A model generated the notes under the pieces. It worked only from the letters and a program-made list of their open reading frames with translations. It did no database searches and was not told the DNA's origin. Shown piece by piece: positions 41,101-52,994 of a stretch of DNA of 64,000 bases. The stretch is from contig CM031878.1 of NCBI GenBank assembly GCA_018697195.1, forward strand, positions 10,153,566 through 10,217,565, in the 5' to 3' direction. The stretch is from Certhia americana (Eukaryota; Chordata; Aves; Passeriformes; Certhiidae). The position numbers were made by a program, and so were the translations under genes. How positions within the stretch are numbered: position 1 is the stretch's first letter; the number at the start of each line of letters is the position of its first letter.

Positions 41101-44100
41101 GCTTGAGAGGCATTACAGTTAAAAGTGTCTACAAACAAACTGTTGTCAGGGAAAGGTGCACAGGCAAAATAGCTTTTTCTTATCTCACGCTGGTCTAGAG
41201 AATATCTCCACTAAGAAGACTAAAGATACTTTTTGTCAACAGCTATGGGAACCCTTTGATTTTGTTTTGAAGTTTATTTTACTTGCTTTGATATTTATGT
41301 TTTATCATGATACTTTTGTATAAAAACTACTACTTAAATATCCTAATGCAATAGATAGGAGATGCAACACTTAGTTAACTTGCAAAAATTATCAGATACT
41401 GAATAGAATTTTAAAATATCTAATCAAAGAAATTACTGTTGTAGTATTAGGAAGACAGTTCAACCAGCTGAATTTATTACAAGATACCCAGACAAGACAA
41501 ATACACAGTCAAGTATTTCAAACGGAAAAGCTGCAGGTCCAGGAAACACATATTTCTGATATTTCTGAAAAGGTTAAAGTTAGAGTTCATCCCAGGAAAA
41601 AACAATGACTCAAATATTCACTCTTCCCCCTGCAACTATGCTTCCCTGGTAAAGATGCATAAGAAATAGCAGCTGAGAGAGAAGATGGACAAAAGAGTGC
41701 AGATTCCCACGCAATTGCTGGAAGTGTAATCAAGAGTAAGTTTCCAGATCATCTAGCCCCTGATACAGCTTAAAGGAAGAATAAGAATTTTAAAAGAAAG
41801 CAGATCATGAATAGCATCTAGTACCACATCAAAATACAAAGTTTTTCTGCGAAAATCATGAAGAGATATAAAAGCAGATGCACAGAAGACACACAATAAC
41901 CTGAAGTGTGATGCCCAAAGGAGAACCTGAAAGGCCTCTCAGGGAGATGAAGGGGTTCAGGTGAGTCAAGGGGCTGCAAGGTTTTCCACATTCAAGACAG
42001 CAAAAAAATTGCTTTCCCAACCTGGGGGAAGTTCTAGACACAAAGAAATAAATGTAACTCATTACAAATAGGAGCTAGCTCCTCTGAATACTCCCAGGCT
42101 CCTTGTGCTGTCAGTCTAAACTGAGTCATTAGAGGGTTTTCAATTTTCTATATTTCAGGAGCTTAATTACAGGCTTACTCTCTATGCAGAAGTCTAAGAC
42201 TAGGTGTCTTCCCAAGTAAAATAGCAGGAATACTGCTGCTTACTATGTTTTGCATTATGGTTTAATATTATCATTAATGACCACACATGTCAGTAAAAAC
42301 TTGCCTATTAACCAAGCTTTCAGATAATTTCCAGAAACTAATCATCCATTTCAGACAGATCATTATCTCTGCAGTAACTCTCCCTCTTCACAGATTGCCA
42401 GTCACAGAAGAACCCTTGCACGGAGGACTACTAAAATTGTGTGTGTCAAGTTAACTTTAAATCTTTCAGGAAAATAGATATAGCTGTGATGAAGCCAAGG
42501 GGGTGAACTACTCCCATGTGTTTCTCATTTCCTAGTCAGCACAATTTGCAGTAGAAACACAGAGAGTAGACAGAAAAATGCAGAGTTTGTTTCAGCTTTG
42601 GTGCTTGTACAGGCAGTTATTGGGAGTGCAGCTGTTGAAAGATGAAGGCATTTCTCTTTTCTTTGCCCATCAAAGATGGGGATGACATCCCCAGGAATTT
42701 TACCTGAGAGATTGCACACTCATAACACCACTATTAACATTTGTCTTCTCAAGTATCATTAGCTTTGCAATAATTCATTAAACTTGGTGATCACTAAATA
42801 CTTCCTGCTGTGCTCAGGGCTTCTGCCCTTGCATTTTCCCATGTACCTGTGTTGCCTTTCCCCTAGAGCCAGGGAACAAACCAAGATCCATGTTTCTCTT
42901 TAGGCCACATCTTCTGTGAGAAGCTTCAAATTTTCTGCCAAGAAAACCTGGCCAAACTGAGACCAGAAGAAGAACAACTAAGTCCCTCTAGCCTTTGTAC
43001 TGTGGGGAACTATGAAGAAAGGAATATCTGTCTTTATGTTGCATATGTTGCAGTGTAGGCACAGAGCAAGGGCTGGACAAGAGAAGCATTCATCCCAGTG
43101 CATTCCTCAGAGATGAAAACTTAGGCCAGAAACACCTCAGAAATCAGGTTGGCAAGTCATTCTCAGCAGAGAAAGTTTTGGGGAGGGAGGAAAGGTCATT
43201 CTGAACCACAGGGCACTGAGTGTCAATTGTGTGTGTTTCTATAGGGATGCAAGTGTTCATAGCAGCCAGCCCAGAATGCAGAACCAATGCTGTGTGTGAA
43301 AAACGAGCATCTGAGGACTCCTGCCAACATATATCCAAGCATGGGAAAACAGGTCCTCTCTACGCTACTTTCATACAAGCCTGTTTAGCAGAGATGCCTC
43401 TTTCAGAAGCCTGGTCAAATCTGGTTTCCTCTAACACCAGTGATGGCACACTGGTGTTCATCTGTTAGGTAGGCCAGACTGCCCTCTGGAGAGGCTGTAC
43501 CCTCCATGAAATACTGAAAAGGCATCTGGCAAACTCGTGTCTCACTTGGGCACCTGGCAAAAATTGGGAGGAGAAGGGTTAACTAACAATACTTCTCCTA
43601 ACATCTTTCACTGGGAATTTCCCAAAATAAAGTAAAATCAAAGGGGTAAGAGGGCTCAAGAGAAACAGTGTTAAGCATCTGTGTGTACTTACCCTTATTC
43701 TATCCCTCACAAAAAAACCCAAAAAAACACTGAGAAAACTCATTAAGATCTTTAGCCACCTTGGTACAAACTGGGGAATGTGCTAAGAACTACTGAAATT
43801 CCCATAAAGGGAACAGAGATGAAATTATGAGATTCAGTATGAAACAGTTCTTTGAGTTTGGGGGTTCTTTTTCTTTCTTTTTTGTTTTGGAGGAACATGT
43901 GAATGTCATGGGTTTGGGGGAGGGGGACAAGCAGGTGTGTTGGATTTTTGGGTTGGTTTAAATTAATGCCTTGTCTTATATTGCCAGCACAGAGGTAAGT
44001 TCTGGAGCTGTGAGCAGACAGGACCAGTGCCTGGTGCTTGCACCCTCCATTCCCATGATCCAAGGAGAAGGTGCCCCCAACAACACCACTGCTGGCACTC

Positions 44101-46338
44101 AGGCACAAGCCCTTCATGGAGGAGCTTGTGCCTGAGATATCTTATGAGGATATCACTGAATACTAAAGACTGGCAGAGGAGGCTTTAAGCACAGAAGAAA
44201 ATCTATAAAGTGAGAGATGAGAAGCAGTGGATGGAAGGGTCACTTAGAGTGGGTTGCAGAGGTTGCTTTCAGCTCACGGAGAGAGTGAAACAGGAAAAGT
44301 TGCAGTATGGAAAAGTGAGAGCTGCTATGGTCATCCTGCAATGGCCAAGTGTCAGGAGCATTGGAAGAGAAAAACATGACAAATTTTGACAAGATACTGG
44401 GACCCGAACTGGGCTTGTGTTGAACCCAGAACTGGATTGTCAGAAAGAGAAGGCTCCTTCATTTCTGGAACAGATGGTTTGATACTCTGGGATTGTTTCT
44501 GAATTAAGGATTCTGTAGATGTTTTGGGATAAACTGGCTTAATGTCAAAAGCTACCTTGATTAAACCTTCCCCAGATTTTCCTCATAGGTTGTACTGTAC
44601 TGACACAATAACTCCCTTCCTATAGCAAAAGATGATTCTGGGGTTTTTTCCTCAACAAACAAAGCAAGTGTTCATCTCCATTTTAAAAACTCAACTTTGG
44701 ATTTAAAAATGCCAAGCAAATAAATTAATTTATCTGAATAAACAGCCTTTAACAGCCCCCACCATAATATCACATGTTCTCCCTGAGGAGATCTGCCAGT
44801 TTTTCCCCAGCTCCTTTCTAAAGGTCCTGGAAGAAGAATACAAAGGGAAACATAATTAAGGAAATCTGTGGGGAAATTACCCCGTTACTAATTTCCAGAA
44901 AAAATTAATCTCTTGGGATCTGACCTAATAACTATATAATCTTTATTCCTGCACAGAATGAATTTGTTCTTACAAAAATAAAGGATTTATCTTTGTTTCC
45001 ATTTCTCATTTCCATTCCCCCAAGTAAACCACATGTTCTGAAAAACCTGATACAAACTCTCAGAGAGTAAAGGTGAGATATTTTATGGAAGAGTGATGTT
45101 GGGAGAGGATTTAACAAAAGAGGAATGGGAACCAAAGGGTTGATTTAACAAAAGGCAATAATAATTTTGCACAGGAAACAGCTTTTGCACAAACTGGAGA
45201 TATCTCTCATCCAGCAGCACCACACTGACTCTGGAAGAAGCTGGTCACTCAGGAAATTGCCACAGTGAAATATTGCTTCTAAATTGCTATTCAATGAAGT
45301 ATTGCTGGAGTAAGAAGACCAAACAGAGTTCCCAATATTGACTTTGTATTAACTTTTATGGGAGAAGATACTTTGAAACCTTTGAGGCAAATTTACCAAC
45401 AGTTATCCATGAATCCTTGTAGCATCCCAGCATCCCAGGATAGACAGTATTATTTTGGGGTTTGTTGCAAATTTTAAAGTTTTTGTCACTGTTTCTTGGA
45501 CTGATCACATATTTCTGGTAAAAATGGCTAATCATGCTTGAGATTCTTTCACACCTTCCCTCATTTTCCACCACCATTCACCTTTCCTCTAAACTCACCT
45601 CTACATTTCTCTAGTTCAGTTTCCTGGTTAGTACTGTCGATTCTTTTCACTTCCCGTGTAAAAGCAGTGAAAATGTAACTTCATGCTGAGACACATAAAG
45701 ATTGAGGAACAAATTCCACAAGAAGCTTCCACGTATCTAAGTATGCTAGCCATCCTTAGCTCAAAGTCACTGTTTCTCTTCAATACTGAGCTGAGACCCT
45801 AAACCTAATCTTCAGATGAACTTCTTTGAATGACAGACATTGTTGCACTTCCGAGTCTTATTAACTATGGAGAGCTCAGAGGTGTAGACAAGATCATGCT
45901 ACAGTTCCCCCACATCTTTCCTTGCTAAGGGAGAGAGAGGTCTGTGTGCAATTCAAGTAGTGGTTTCATGAAAAACAAAGCAAAACTGCTCCTACTGAGT
46001 GATTTTAAAAGTAGCCTGGTATAAATTTTGTCAGTTTGTATTTTCATCCCAGACTACAGCCCCAAGTTTAAGAATCTTTTTTTTGCTAGCTGCTGAAGAT
46101 TTTCATATGGGTAAGTTCACAGCTCTATAAATTATTGTAATGCTTATTTTGCCTGTGAGCTATTTTCTCTGAATTTGTAACAAGACACAACTTTTCTGCT
46201 CTGTTAAAGCCTAATAATAAATGTATCCTTCTGAACACAGAGACTAAATAAATGTTTATCATTTCAGTAGTAGTAAAGTTTTCCCAATGTAAGCCAGTAG
46301 GTCGAAGCAATACAAGCTAGTAGTCAGCACACAATATA
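35186..46338. other. Intergenic DNA, no gene seen
   Basis: About 11 kb with no recognisable exon, RNA gene or clear interspersed repeat. Minor features are a C8/G8 inverted repeat at 40599-40633, a TAA-rich irregular tandem array at 39284-39372, and A/C-rich patches near 43709-43729. All open frames are below about 125 codons. Confidence 0.65.
39284..39372. repeat. Irregular TAA/TGGTGGTATAA tandem array
   Basis: The unit 'tggtggtataat' recurs about three times, separated by ATA/TAA triplets. The flanking word 'tcaaattca' occurs at both ends of the array. It looks like a decayed compound minisatellite. Confidence 0.75.
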
Positions 46339-46346
46339 AGCATTTT

Positions 46347-46350
<4 letters not shown>

Positions 46351-46381
<31 letters not shown>

Positions 46382-46524
46382 ACCAAAAAAAACAAAANNN
46401 NNNNNNNNNNNNNNNNNNNNNNNNNNNNNNNNNNNNNNNNNNNNNNNNNNNNNNNNNNNNNNNNNNNNNNNNNNNNNNNNNNNNNNNNNNNNNNNNNAAA
46501 AAACCCCCAAAAAACCCCAAAACA
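46351..46524. repeat. Poly-A then (A4-6 C4-5)n tract containing an assembly gap
   Basis: An uninterrupted A run of about 30 begins at 46351. It passes into C-interrupted A tracts, then the N block, then 'aaaaaacccccaaaaaacccc'. The opposite strand is therefore a TTTTGGGG-like G-run repeat. The translated poly-Phe frames on the minus strand are artefacts. Confidence 0.93.
46398..46497. other. Assembly gap (100 N)
   Basis: Exactly 100 N residues, with A/C homopolymer-rich sequence on both sides. The gap size is probably a placeholder, so the length of the underlying repeat is not known. Confidence 0.98.
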
Positions 46525-49500
46525 ATACCTGCCATAACTCCACATTTGCAAGAAGGAAAAGTGTCAGTCAATTGTCTCTACACAATGATTTACATATAGG
46601 CAAGAAGCTAGAGATTTATAGCCCTGTTGTTCTCATAACCAGCTCCAGTGACAATGTGTCTCTGCTCATCCTAACAGAAACATCTGCCTAACCACCAGAG
46701 CAAGGGAGAACCATTGCTATCTGACATTCCAGTGGTTTACAAGGACAACAAACTTACAGCTGCAAATCTGTCACAAGCAAACAGCCAAATACTCTGCTGA
46801 GTGCATCACAGTCATTCAGATTACTCAGGTGTTTCTTCCTATCCTTAGTAACAGGCTAACATGGATCTTGAACCAAAGAATCAAGCTTCTGCTCCTTATC
46901 TCATAAAATTTGATAGGGTTTAGTGTCTGGGCTTTTGAGGCATATTTTTTTAACAGCTTTCCTGGCAGAGCTTACAAGCTAATAAATACTTCTAAAATAC
47001 CTTACTTATGCCTTATGCTAACACCTGACAGCAGAACTCAAATTCAGAAATACAGGAAAAACCCTTGGGAGAGAGAATCCAAACAGTAAAACTCACTACC
47101 TTTGCTAAGTGTCACTGCTGGTTCCCATTCTCCCTCTGCATGGCTTGTTCCTCTTGGCTGCTTTCAGCACAGATTAGTGACCTTCAACCCTGACAAATAT
47201 GTTGGCCCTCATGCTTTTATGATCTCATAATCTCTCAGAAGGTGCCACATTCTGAGATTAAATACACCAGAATCCCAGTAGCAGCATAATACAGATGCAG
47301 CTGTGATTAATGCCAATTAAAACAGTAGCAGCATGTGACAGCGGTTACAATTACTGTTAATTAGCAAGTTTTAAACCCTCTCTTATCAGGCTCCTCTTCA
47401 AAGTATGCAACTAGAATAGGTCATGAGTTCATGATTCTTTAGTCCTTTAAATGACTTTCTGCTAGAGAACTACTACATGAAAGGCTTTAGCAGAAAAGCT
47501 TTGCATGATCTGTTGGTATTTCCCTGGAAAATGGCTCGTAAAGAGTAAAGGAACTTCGACAATGGAGGGAATTTGGGCACAGGACTCTGCCCAGATGAAC
47601 TCTTAAACACAAATTGCTTAGAGTGTTCCCCACAGCATGTTAAATTTCACCTATAAATACACAAGTTAAACAATCCTATCTACAGGTATCTACAGTAAAG
47701 TTGTGCAAATATCAATCAAAAGAGCTGCTCCTAAACCCTATTTGCCACATTTCACACCAATTTTAGAAACATGGTATCTTCTCCCCTTCTCCCACCGCAG
47801 TAAGAAGGGAGCCCGTGCTTAGGATTTGTTTCTAATTCACTGGGAGGTCTGCCTGAAGCACGTGCAGACACGCTGGCTGCACCTATCCCAGAAAAATAAA
47901 CACTGCAGGGATGCTGCCAGGCCCAATCACTGATGCTATCACCCTGGTAAAACAGTCACTGGCATGCTGGGACCCATGCTGTCCCAGGAAATATCATCCC
48001 ACATGGGTGCACAAGTCCACAGGGGCCAGGAGTCACGCCCTGCAGCCACCCTCTCTGGCAGGAGTGAGAAGGATGTGGTCAAAAGGCAGCAGTTAGCCCC
48101 CAGGGCAATGAACAGACCTTGGCACTGGCTCACAATAATTCTAATATACACAGCAATTAGGGATAGCTTTAACTAGAGTGCTTGAGCAGGTTATCTGGGC
48201 TCCAGCACCTCATAGGCCCCAACAAACCTGTCTTACCCAGGCAGCTGCCACATGTTCGCTCCAGTTGTTACCTAAATCACCCCCTTGTCCACCCATTAAG
48301 TCATGATAATACACATCCCATGGGATGCAGGTATGGCAGGTCCAGTGTTGGATGTCAGTGCAGACCAGAACAGGCACCCATGTCCCCAGAACGATGCATT
48401 CACTACAAACTTTAATCATCTCAAATAAAGAAAGGGAATCAAAGCTCACTCAGGCAATAGCTGAATGCTGCAGAGATCTCCTGCAGGCCGAGTGATGACC
48501 AAGGGTGTTTGACATCACACAGGAGCAGGCAGCTGTGGCCCAAAACACAGCTGCTTCCCCAGGCATGCAGCCGCTTGGTGCTTATTCCTGGTACTCAGAT
48601 GACTTCCGAGGGCACTTGCTTCAACAACAGGATGGTCTCTTCTGTTACTAATACCACCGAAACCACCACTTACTGCCTGAGCAGTCATACTGTGACTAGG
48701 AAATCATGTTTCATATTTCAAAGGTAACTTAGAAATTACAGTATGGAGCGCTTGACATCTTAAGAGATCTATACATCATGTTGACGCATATAAACAAAAA
48801 ATGAGACCATACTGCGTAATGTCAAGCAGCTTTTTAGCTTGTTTTAAAAGAGGCAACCTTTACAATGTAAAGACACTTTATTTAGGTCTGAATGGGTCAT
48901 TTTTCTCTTCCTGTTTTTTTTTTTCCTGACAGCAGACATTCTTTTTTTTTTCTTCACCAATAAGTTTTATCTCAAGCAGCTCTGAAACTTATTTTTCTGC
49001 GTAGAAAACTATAATCAATTCTGAAGTTTTTGTAGCTTTTGTTAGCTTTTAATAGAACTATGGAAATCTTTCAGCAGCTACTTTACTTTCAATCAAGAAA
49101 AGTGTACAGGGCTCTTAGTAACCCTCCTTACCAAGAGATTTGTGCCGGCAGCACAGGGAGAGGCAGGTACATTATTTTGTGATTAAGAACTAGCAGGTTT
49201 GCTCTCCATTTATTTCAACCATCCTATTACTGCAGCTAAGACATCTGCCTAACATTTCCTTTCACTCTAGTTCATGTGAGCTAAATAACACATAAGCTAA
49301 AAAATGGGCTTTCAGCAGCTTTTAATAGCAAGGAAAAATAAACTCCTGTAGTATCATAGATGGACAATCTCTGTCTTGGCTTCATTACCTTCTGTTATTT
49401 AAAGAAAATTAGTGGCTTTGCACTGACAAAACCCATGCAAAAGAATAATGTGTTGAGCTCATTTTGTCCAATATGTGCAGTAAAGTTTTAGTTAATGATC

Positions 49501-50800
49501 TTTCACTTAAAATACTAGGACTCTGCGTCACCATAGACGGTGTAACCAAGGCATTTATTTCAGCATGCCTAAGTCCCCAGCCTTTAATGGAGGCACCATG
49601 TTGTATCCATTCCTCTGCTCTACTCAGGGTGGGAGCCAGGAATAACTTCTTGTGCACACAGCACTTGGTGCACACAACCCTTGCATCCATCGCCCATCTC
49701 ACAACTATACGTAAATAATTTTGTGACAGAGGTAGCACAACCTCAACAGTATTGCTGAGCCAAACCAAGCACTGCTTCTTGTAACGCCTTCTCCTGTCCC
49801 CTTCTGGTGTGCACACATATATAAACAGATGCATTTATCAGATGCCTGTGTCTTTATTGTACGGATACCATATACCCTGTTTCTTTTCAACAGATTGTTT
49901 TGTCATTGTCCCATTTGTTGCCTGCAAGGAGGCTGTACTTCAGCAACTTTTATTCCAGATGCGCATCACTAGATTGTCTGTACTGAAAAAAGATGAATTT
50001 TAAGTGAACATGTACATTTATGTATAATACTCTTCAATATTTATAAAGTAGATAACTTGGGGGAATATTTTACTCTCCTGTACTAAGAGATCTCTCTCAT
50101 GCAAATTACTCTTTCTTCAAATGGCACAGTTAGGCAAAAAAATACCATGAAGTCTTTCAGGCATTATTTCTGAGTAACAAACCTGTTGCTCCTGCAGAGA
50201 TGGGGACACAGTCCCAAGAAAGGCTGACCACTCCATCACAAATGCCTCATTTAATGGAAGATAGTTGTGAAATTTCCCCCTCAGTAGACAGTGATGGAAA
50301 AGCCATGCTGCCCAAAGGGCTTCACAAAAAATTTTGTGTTTGTCTCTTCATCTTGTCATCTGATGGAAATTTAGAAAATGCCTTCTGCAGAAATATTTGT
50401 CCTGGCAGCCCTTACAGATGACATTTAGCAGACCCCTCCAAATTTCCAATAAACATCTCAAAAACATTCACTAGTCCCCTGGAGGTCACAGGGTTTGATT
50501 CACATTCCCATTCTATCTAGTGAGTTAACTGTTACACCCTCTACTGTGCTACAGCCACTGCCCTGACATCGCCTTCACAACTAAGAGCTTGGAGGGTTAT
50601 GCACCTTTCAGACTGATGGAGAGCAAACAAGCGTCGTTGGCATTCACACACGGCTCTGGAGTCCACTTGCACGGTCCTGTACTTCCTAGTCGAGGGGAGC
50701 TGAGAGGGTGCAAGTGGTGTAGGATAGGCTGTGCACAAAGCCTAGGGCATGCAGCAGGAGCAGGTCCCACTTGCCTCCTGCATCTTCTTCTTGCAGGCCT
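46525..50800. other. Proximal 5' flank of GDNF, no gene seen
   Basis: No coding exon is recognised. Two parts stand out. One is an AT-rich block with E-box and homeodomain core motifs at 47291-47364. The other is a GC-richer stretch at about 47800-48480 of unknown nature. A 141-codon minus-strand frame at 49409-49834 has no recognisable domain. Poly-T runs occur at 48917-48927 and 48942-48951. Confidence 0.6.
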
Positions 50801-51514
50801 GGGACGTAGACGGGGGAAAGGGAAGAGGGACAGGGAAAATCGCATTCAGCAGACGACGTGGCGCAGGGGATTGGGCAGAGTCGGGAACAGGCAGCCCACG
50901 GTGCCGCTGGTGGCGGCAGTATCCAGACGGGGCTCGGCGCCCCTTTCCCCGCCCTGCCGGACCACCCCTCGCCCGGGGGTGCCTCTCTGGCCGCCGTCGC
51001 TGCATCAGGCAACCGTGCCCACGGAGTCCGGGACAGCAGCAGCCACCGAAGGGACTGCCTGGGGGCTGCTCCCCTTCCTCGGGAGAGACACGGTGCGCAC
51101 ACGTACGAATGCACAACCGTAACCACACACATACGCACACCGGGGCGGAGGGCATACGAGACAAGCCCGCAGCCAGGTGTCACCTTTGGGGGCGGCCCGG
51201 CCCGGCCCGGCCATGCCCAGCGCGGGTTCCTCCGTCCCGCAGCGCCGGTGCTTGGCGCTGTGCCTGAGCCAAGGGGGGCTCCGGGACCGACCTGGTCTCT
51301 TGGGGGTTACGCTGCTCCATCCCACGCCTTTCCCCCACAAAAATAAAATATCCAGAAGCAAAGACTATTTTAAAAGAGAAGCCGCGCGAAGCGGAGGGAG
51401 CAGTCTCCGGACCGCCCGCACAGACCCTGCGCTGCCCAGCCGCCCGCCCGGGCTGCGCCGCGCTAATTCCGCAGCACCGGAGACATGAGGATCTCATACC
51501 TCCGGACAACTGCG

Positions 51515-51560
51515 TGAGTCATAAATACACGGCGCAGGGCTGAAAGTCGACACTGTTTAC
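51515..51560. promoter_or_regulatory. AP-1-like and forkhead-like motif block upstream of the TATA box
   Basis: TGAGTCA (AP-1 consensus) occupies 51515-51521 and runs directly into an ATAAATA motif (51521-51527). A forkhead core TGTTTAC lies at 51554-51560. The block is less GC-rich than the island around it, which makes the motifs stand out. It lies about 450-500 bp upstream of the presumed TATA box. Binding is inferred from motifs only. Confidence 0.45.
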
Positions 51561-51733
51561 AGCGACTTTGCCGCGGCCTTCGGCGAGTCAAGCCGCCACC
51601 CCCCGCGCCGGGACCGGGCTGTGCGGAGGTTCCGCACCCCGCACTGCGGCTTCCGCGGGGGACCCGCAGCGGCGGCACCTGCGGCTGGCGGGGGGCGAGG
51701 AGGGGGCGGCCTCCCCGTTACCGCCGCCGCCGG

Positions 51734-51765
51734 CCGTCCGTCGGTCGGTCGGTCCGTCCGTCCGC
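51734..51765. repeat. GC-rich tetranucleotide repeat (CCGT/CGGT)n
   Basis: Tandem CCGT, CGGT and CCGT units, about 32 bp, lie in the CpG island roughly 250 bp upstream of the TATA box. Such tracts are often length-variable. Confidence 0.85.
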
Positions 51766-52009
51766 GGGAGCGCGGCGAGCGGCGCTGGGGAGGGACTCGG
51801 TGTTGGGTTACCCCGGCCCGGCCCCGCCGCCGCCGCGGGGCCAGTGGGTGCCGCGGGGCTGCGCCGGCGGCCGCGCAGCCCACGGTATGTCGGGCCGGTG
51901 ACTTCAGCCGGGAGATATTTGGAGGCTCCGCGGGGTCCGGTGCGGGGGGCCAGCGTGTGTTTGGGTCTGAAAGCGAATCAGCGGAGGGCGCGTCACTGCC
52001 AAAGGGCCC

Positions 52010-52016
52010 TATAAAT
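52010..52016 (+). promoter_or_regulatory. Probable GDNF TATA box
   Basis: TATAAAT sits in a GC-rich context ('gggccctataaatccat') inside the CpG island, on the same strand as the GDNF coding exon. Transcription would then start near 52040. TATA-containing GC-rich promoters have been described for mammalian GDNF. The 2.2-kb distance to the ATG is explained by a long noncoding exon and a short intron. Confidence 0.65.
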
Positions 52017-52039
52017 CCATCTGCGGCGCCGAGTCGCCC

Positions 52040-52994
52040 TGGCAAAGCCCCCGCGTCCGCACGTCCGGCTCCGCGCTCACTCCGTCTGCGGGTGCGGCGC
52101 CCCCCGCGCCTCGCCCAGCCCCGCGCCCCCACCCAGCCCCGCCGGCGCCCGGGGAGCCCGGCGCGCCCAGGCCCAGCCGGAGCGGGCGCTCCCGACACCG
52201 GCCCAGCTTCCCGCCGCGCTCCCGCTTGGATCTAAGCTTTCGCCGCGACGGGACCCCGCTCTGGAGGAGGAAGCTTCGCTGCTGCTGCTACCGGCTCTAC
52301 AAATCCCAGTGCCGGCCTCTGATTCTCACAGCAGGCTGAGGAGGGGATGGTTTGATTTTTATTTTTTTAATCGTTTTCCCCTTCCTTCCTCCGCTGGGGT
52401 GGGGTTTTTTTCTTGGTAGGATTTTTTTTTTCTTTTTTTTTTTTTTTTCTTTTTTGCTATTTTTTTTTTTTTTCCTTTTTCTCCCGCCGTGGTGTGCGTG
52501 TCCGAGCGGTGCGCGGCTCCCGGCAGCGCTGGACCAGCTGGCATTACAGGAGCGCTGATGTCTTCATCTGACTCCCCGCAGTTGTTGATGGAGTGTCTTT
52601 CTCAGATTTCCAGGCAGGGTCCCAAGCGCAGCACCCAGCGCCAGCTCCCGCTGCCAGGCGGCGCTCCCCGCGGCTCGGGCCGCTCCCGCCGCTGCTGAGC
52701 GCGGCTCCGGGGCCGGGGCGGGCAGAGAGCCCCGCGGCGCCGCTCCTGCCGCGGGCACAGCACCTGCGGCGGCGCCGGGGGAGGCCGCCGGGGACTGTGC
52801 TGCCGGCTCCCCGCTGCCTCCATACAGACCTGCGACCTTACACCCCCTCCTCCGTACGTGTCCCCCTTCCCCCCTCCTTTGAGCAAAGAGGGTGCCGGTA
52901 GTCGGACCCTGACCTGCCCACATGAATCGGCCGGCCGGCCGGTCGACTCCACGGCGTTAATGTCCATCTCGGGTCCGACGAGACCAGCTCAGAG
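52040..52994 (+). other. GDNF: Predicted noncoding exon 1 (5' UTR) of GDNF
   Basis: The start is inferred from the TATA box. The end is placed at CAGAG|GTGAGG (GT at 52995-52996), the best splice donor I see before the coding exon. A weaker alternative is GTGG|GTATGT at about 53277. The length of about 955 bp agrees with the long noncoding first exon of mammalian GDNF. The exon contains a T-rich tract (about 52418-52480) and several upstream ATGs (52347, 52558, 52922, 52960), so translation is probably upstream-ORF controlled. Another AG ('ctccccgcag', ending at 52580) could be an internal acceptor for an alternative leader. Transcript data are needed to fix the boundaries. Confidence 0.5.
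52418..52480 (+). repeat. Poly-T rich tract within predicted 5' UTR
   Basis: T runs of 9 to 15 are broken by single C, G or A residues over about 60 bp. In an RNA this would be a long U-rich tract; in DNA it is length-unstable. Confidence 0.9.

Noticed and set aside
46317..46571. Poly-Phe minus-strand frames
   Set aside because: They are translations of the A-rich tract and an assembly gap.
51557..52198. Long open frames on both strands in the CpG island (up to 213 codons)
   Set aside because: GC-rich DNA has few stop codons. The products are Arg/Pro/Ala/Gly-rich with no domain, and overlapping frames on both strands are equally open.
52489..52698. 69-codon frame starting at 52489
   Set aside because: It starts at GTG. 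The first ATG in frame is 52558, so at most it is a short upstream ORF in the GDNF leader.
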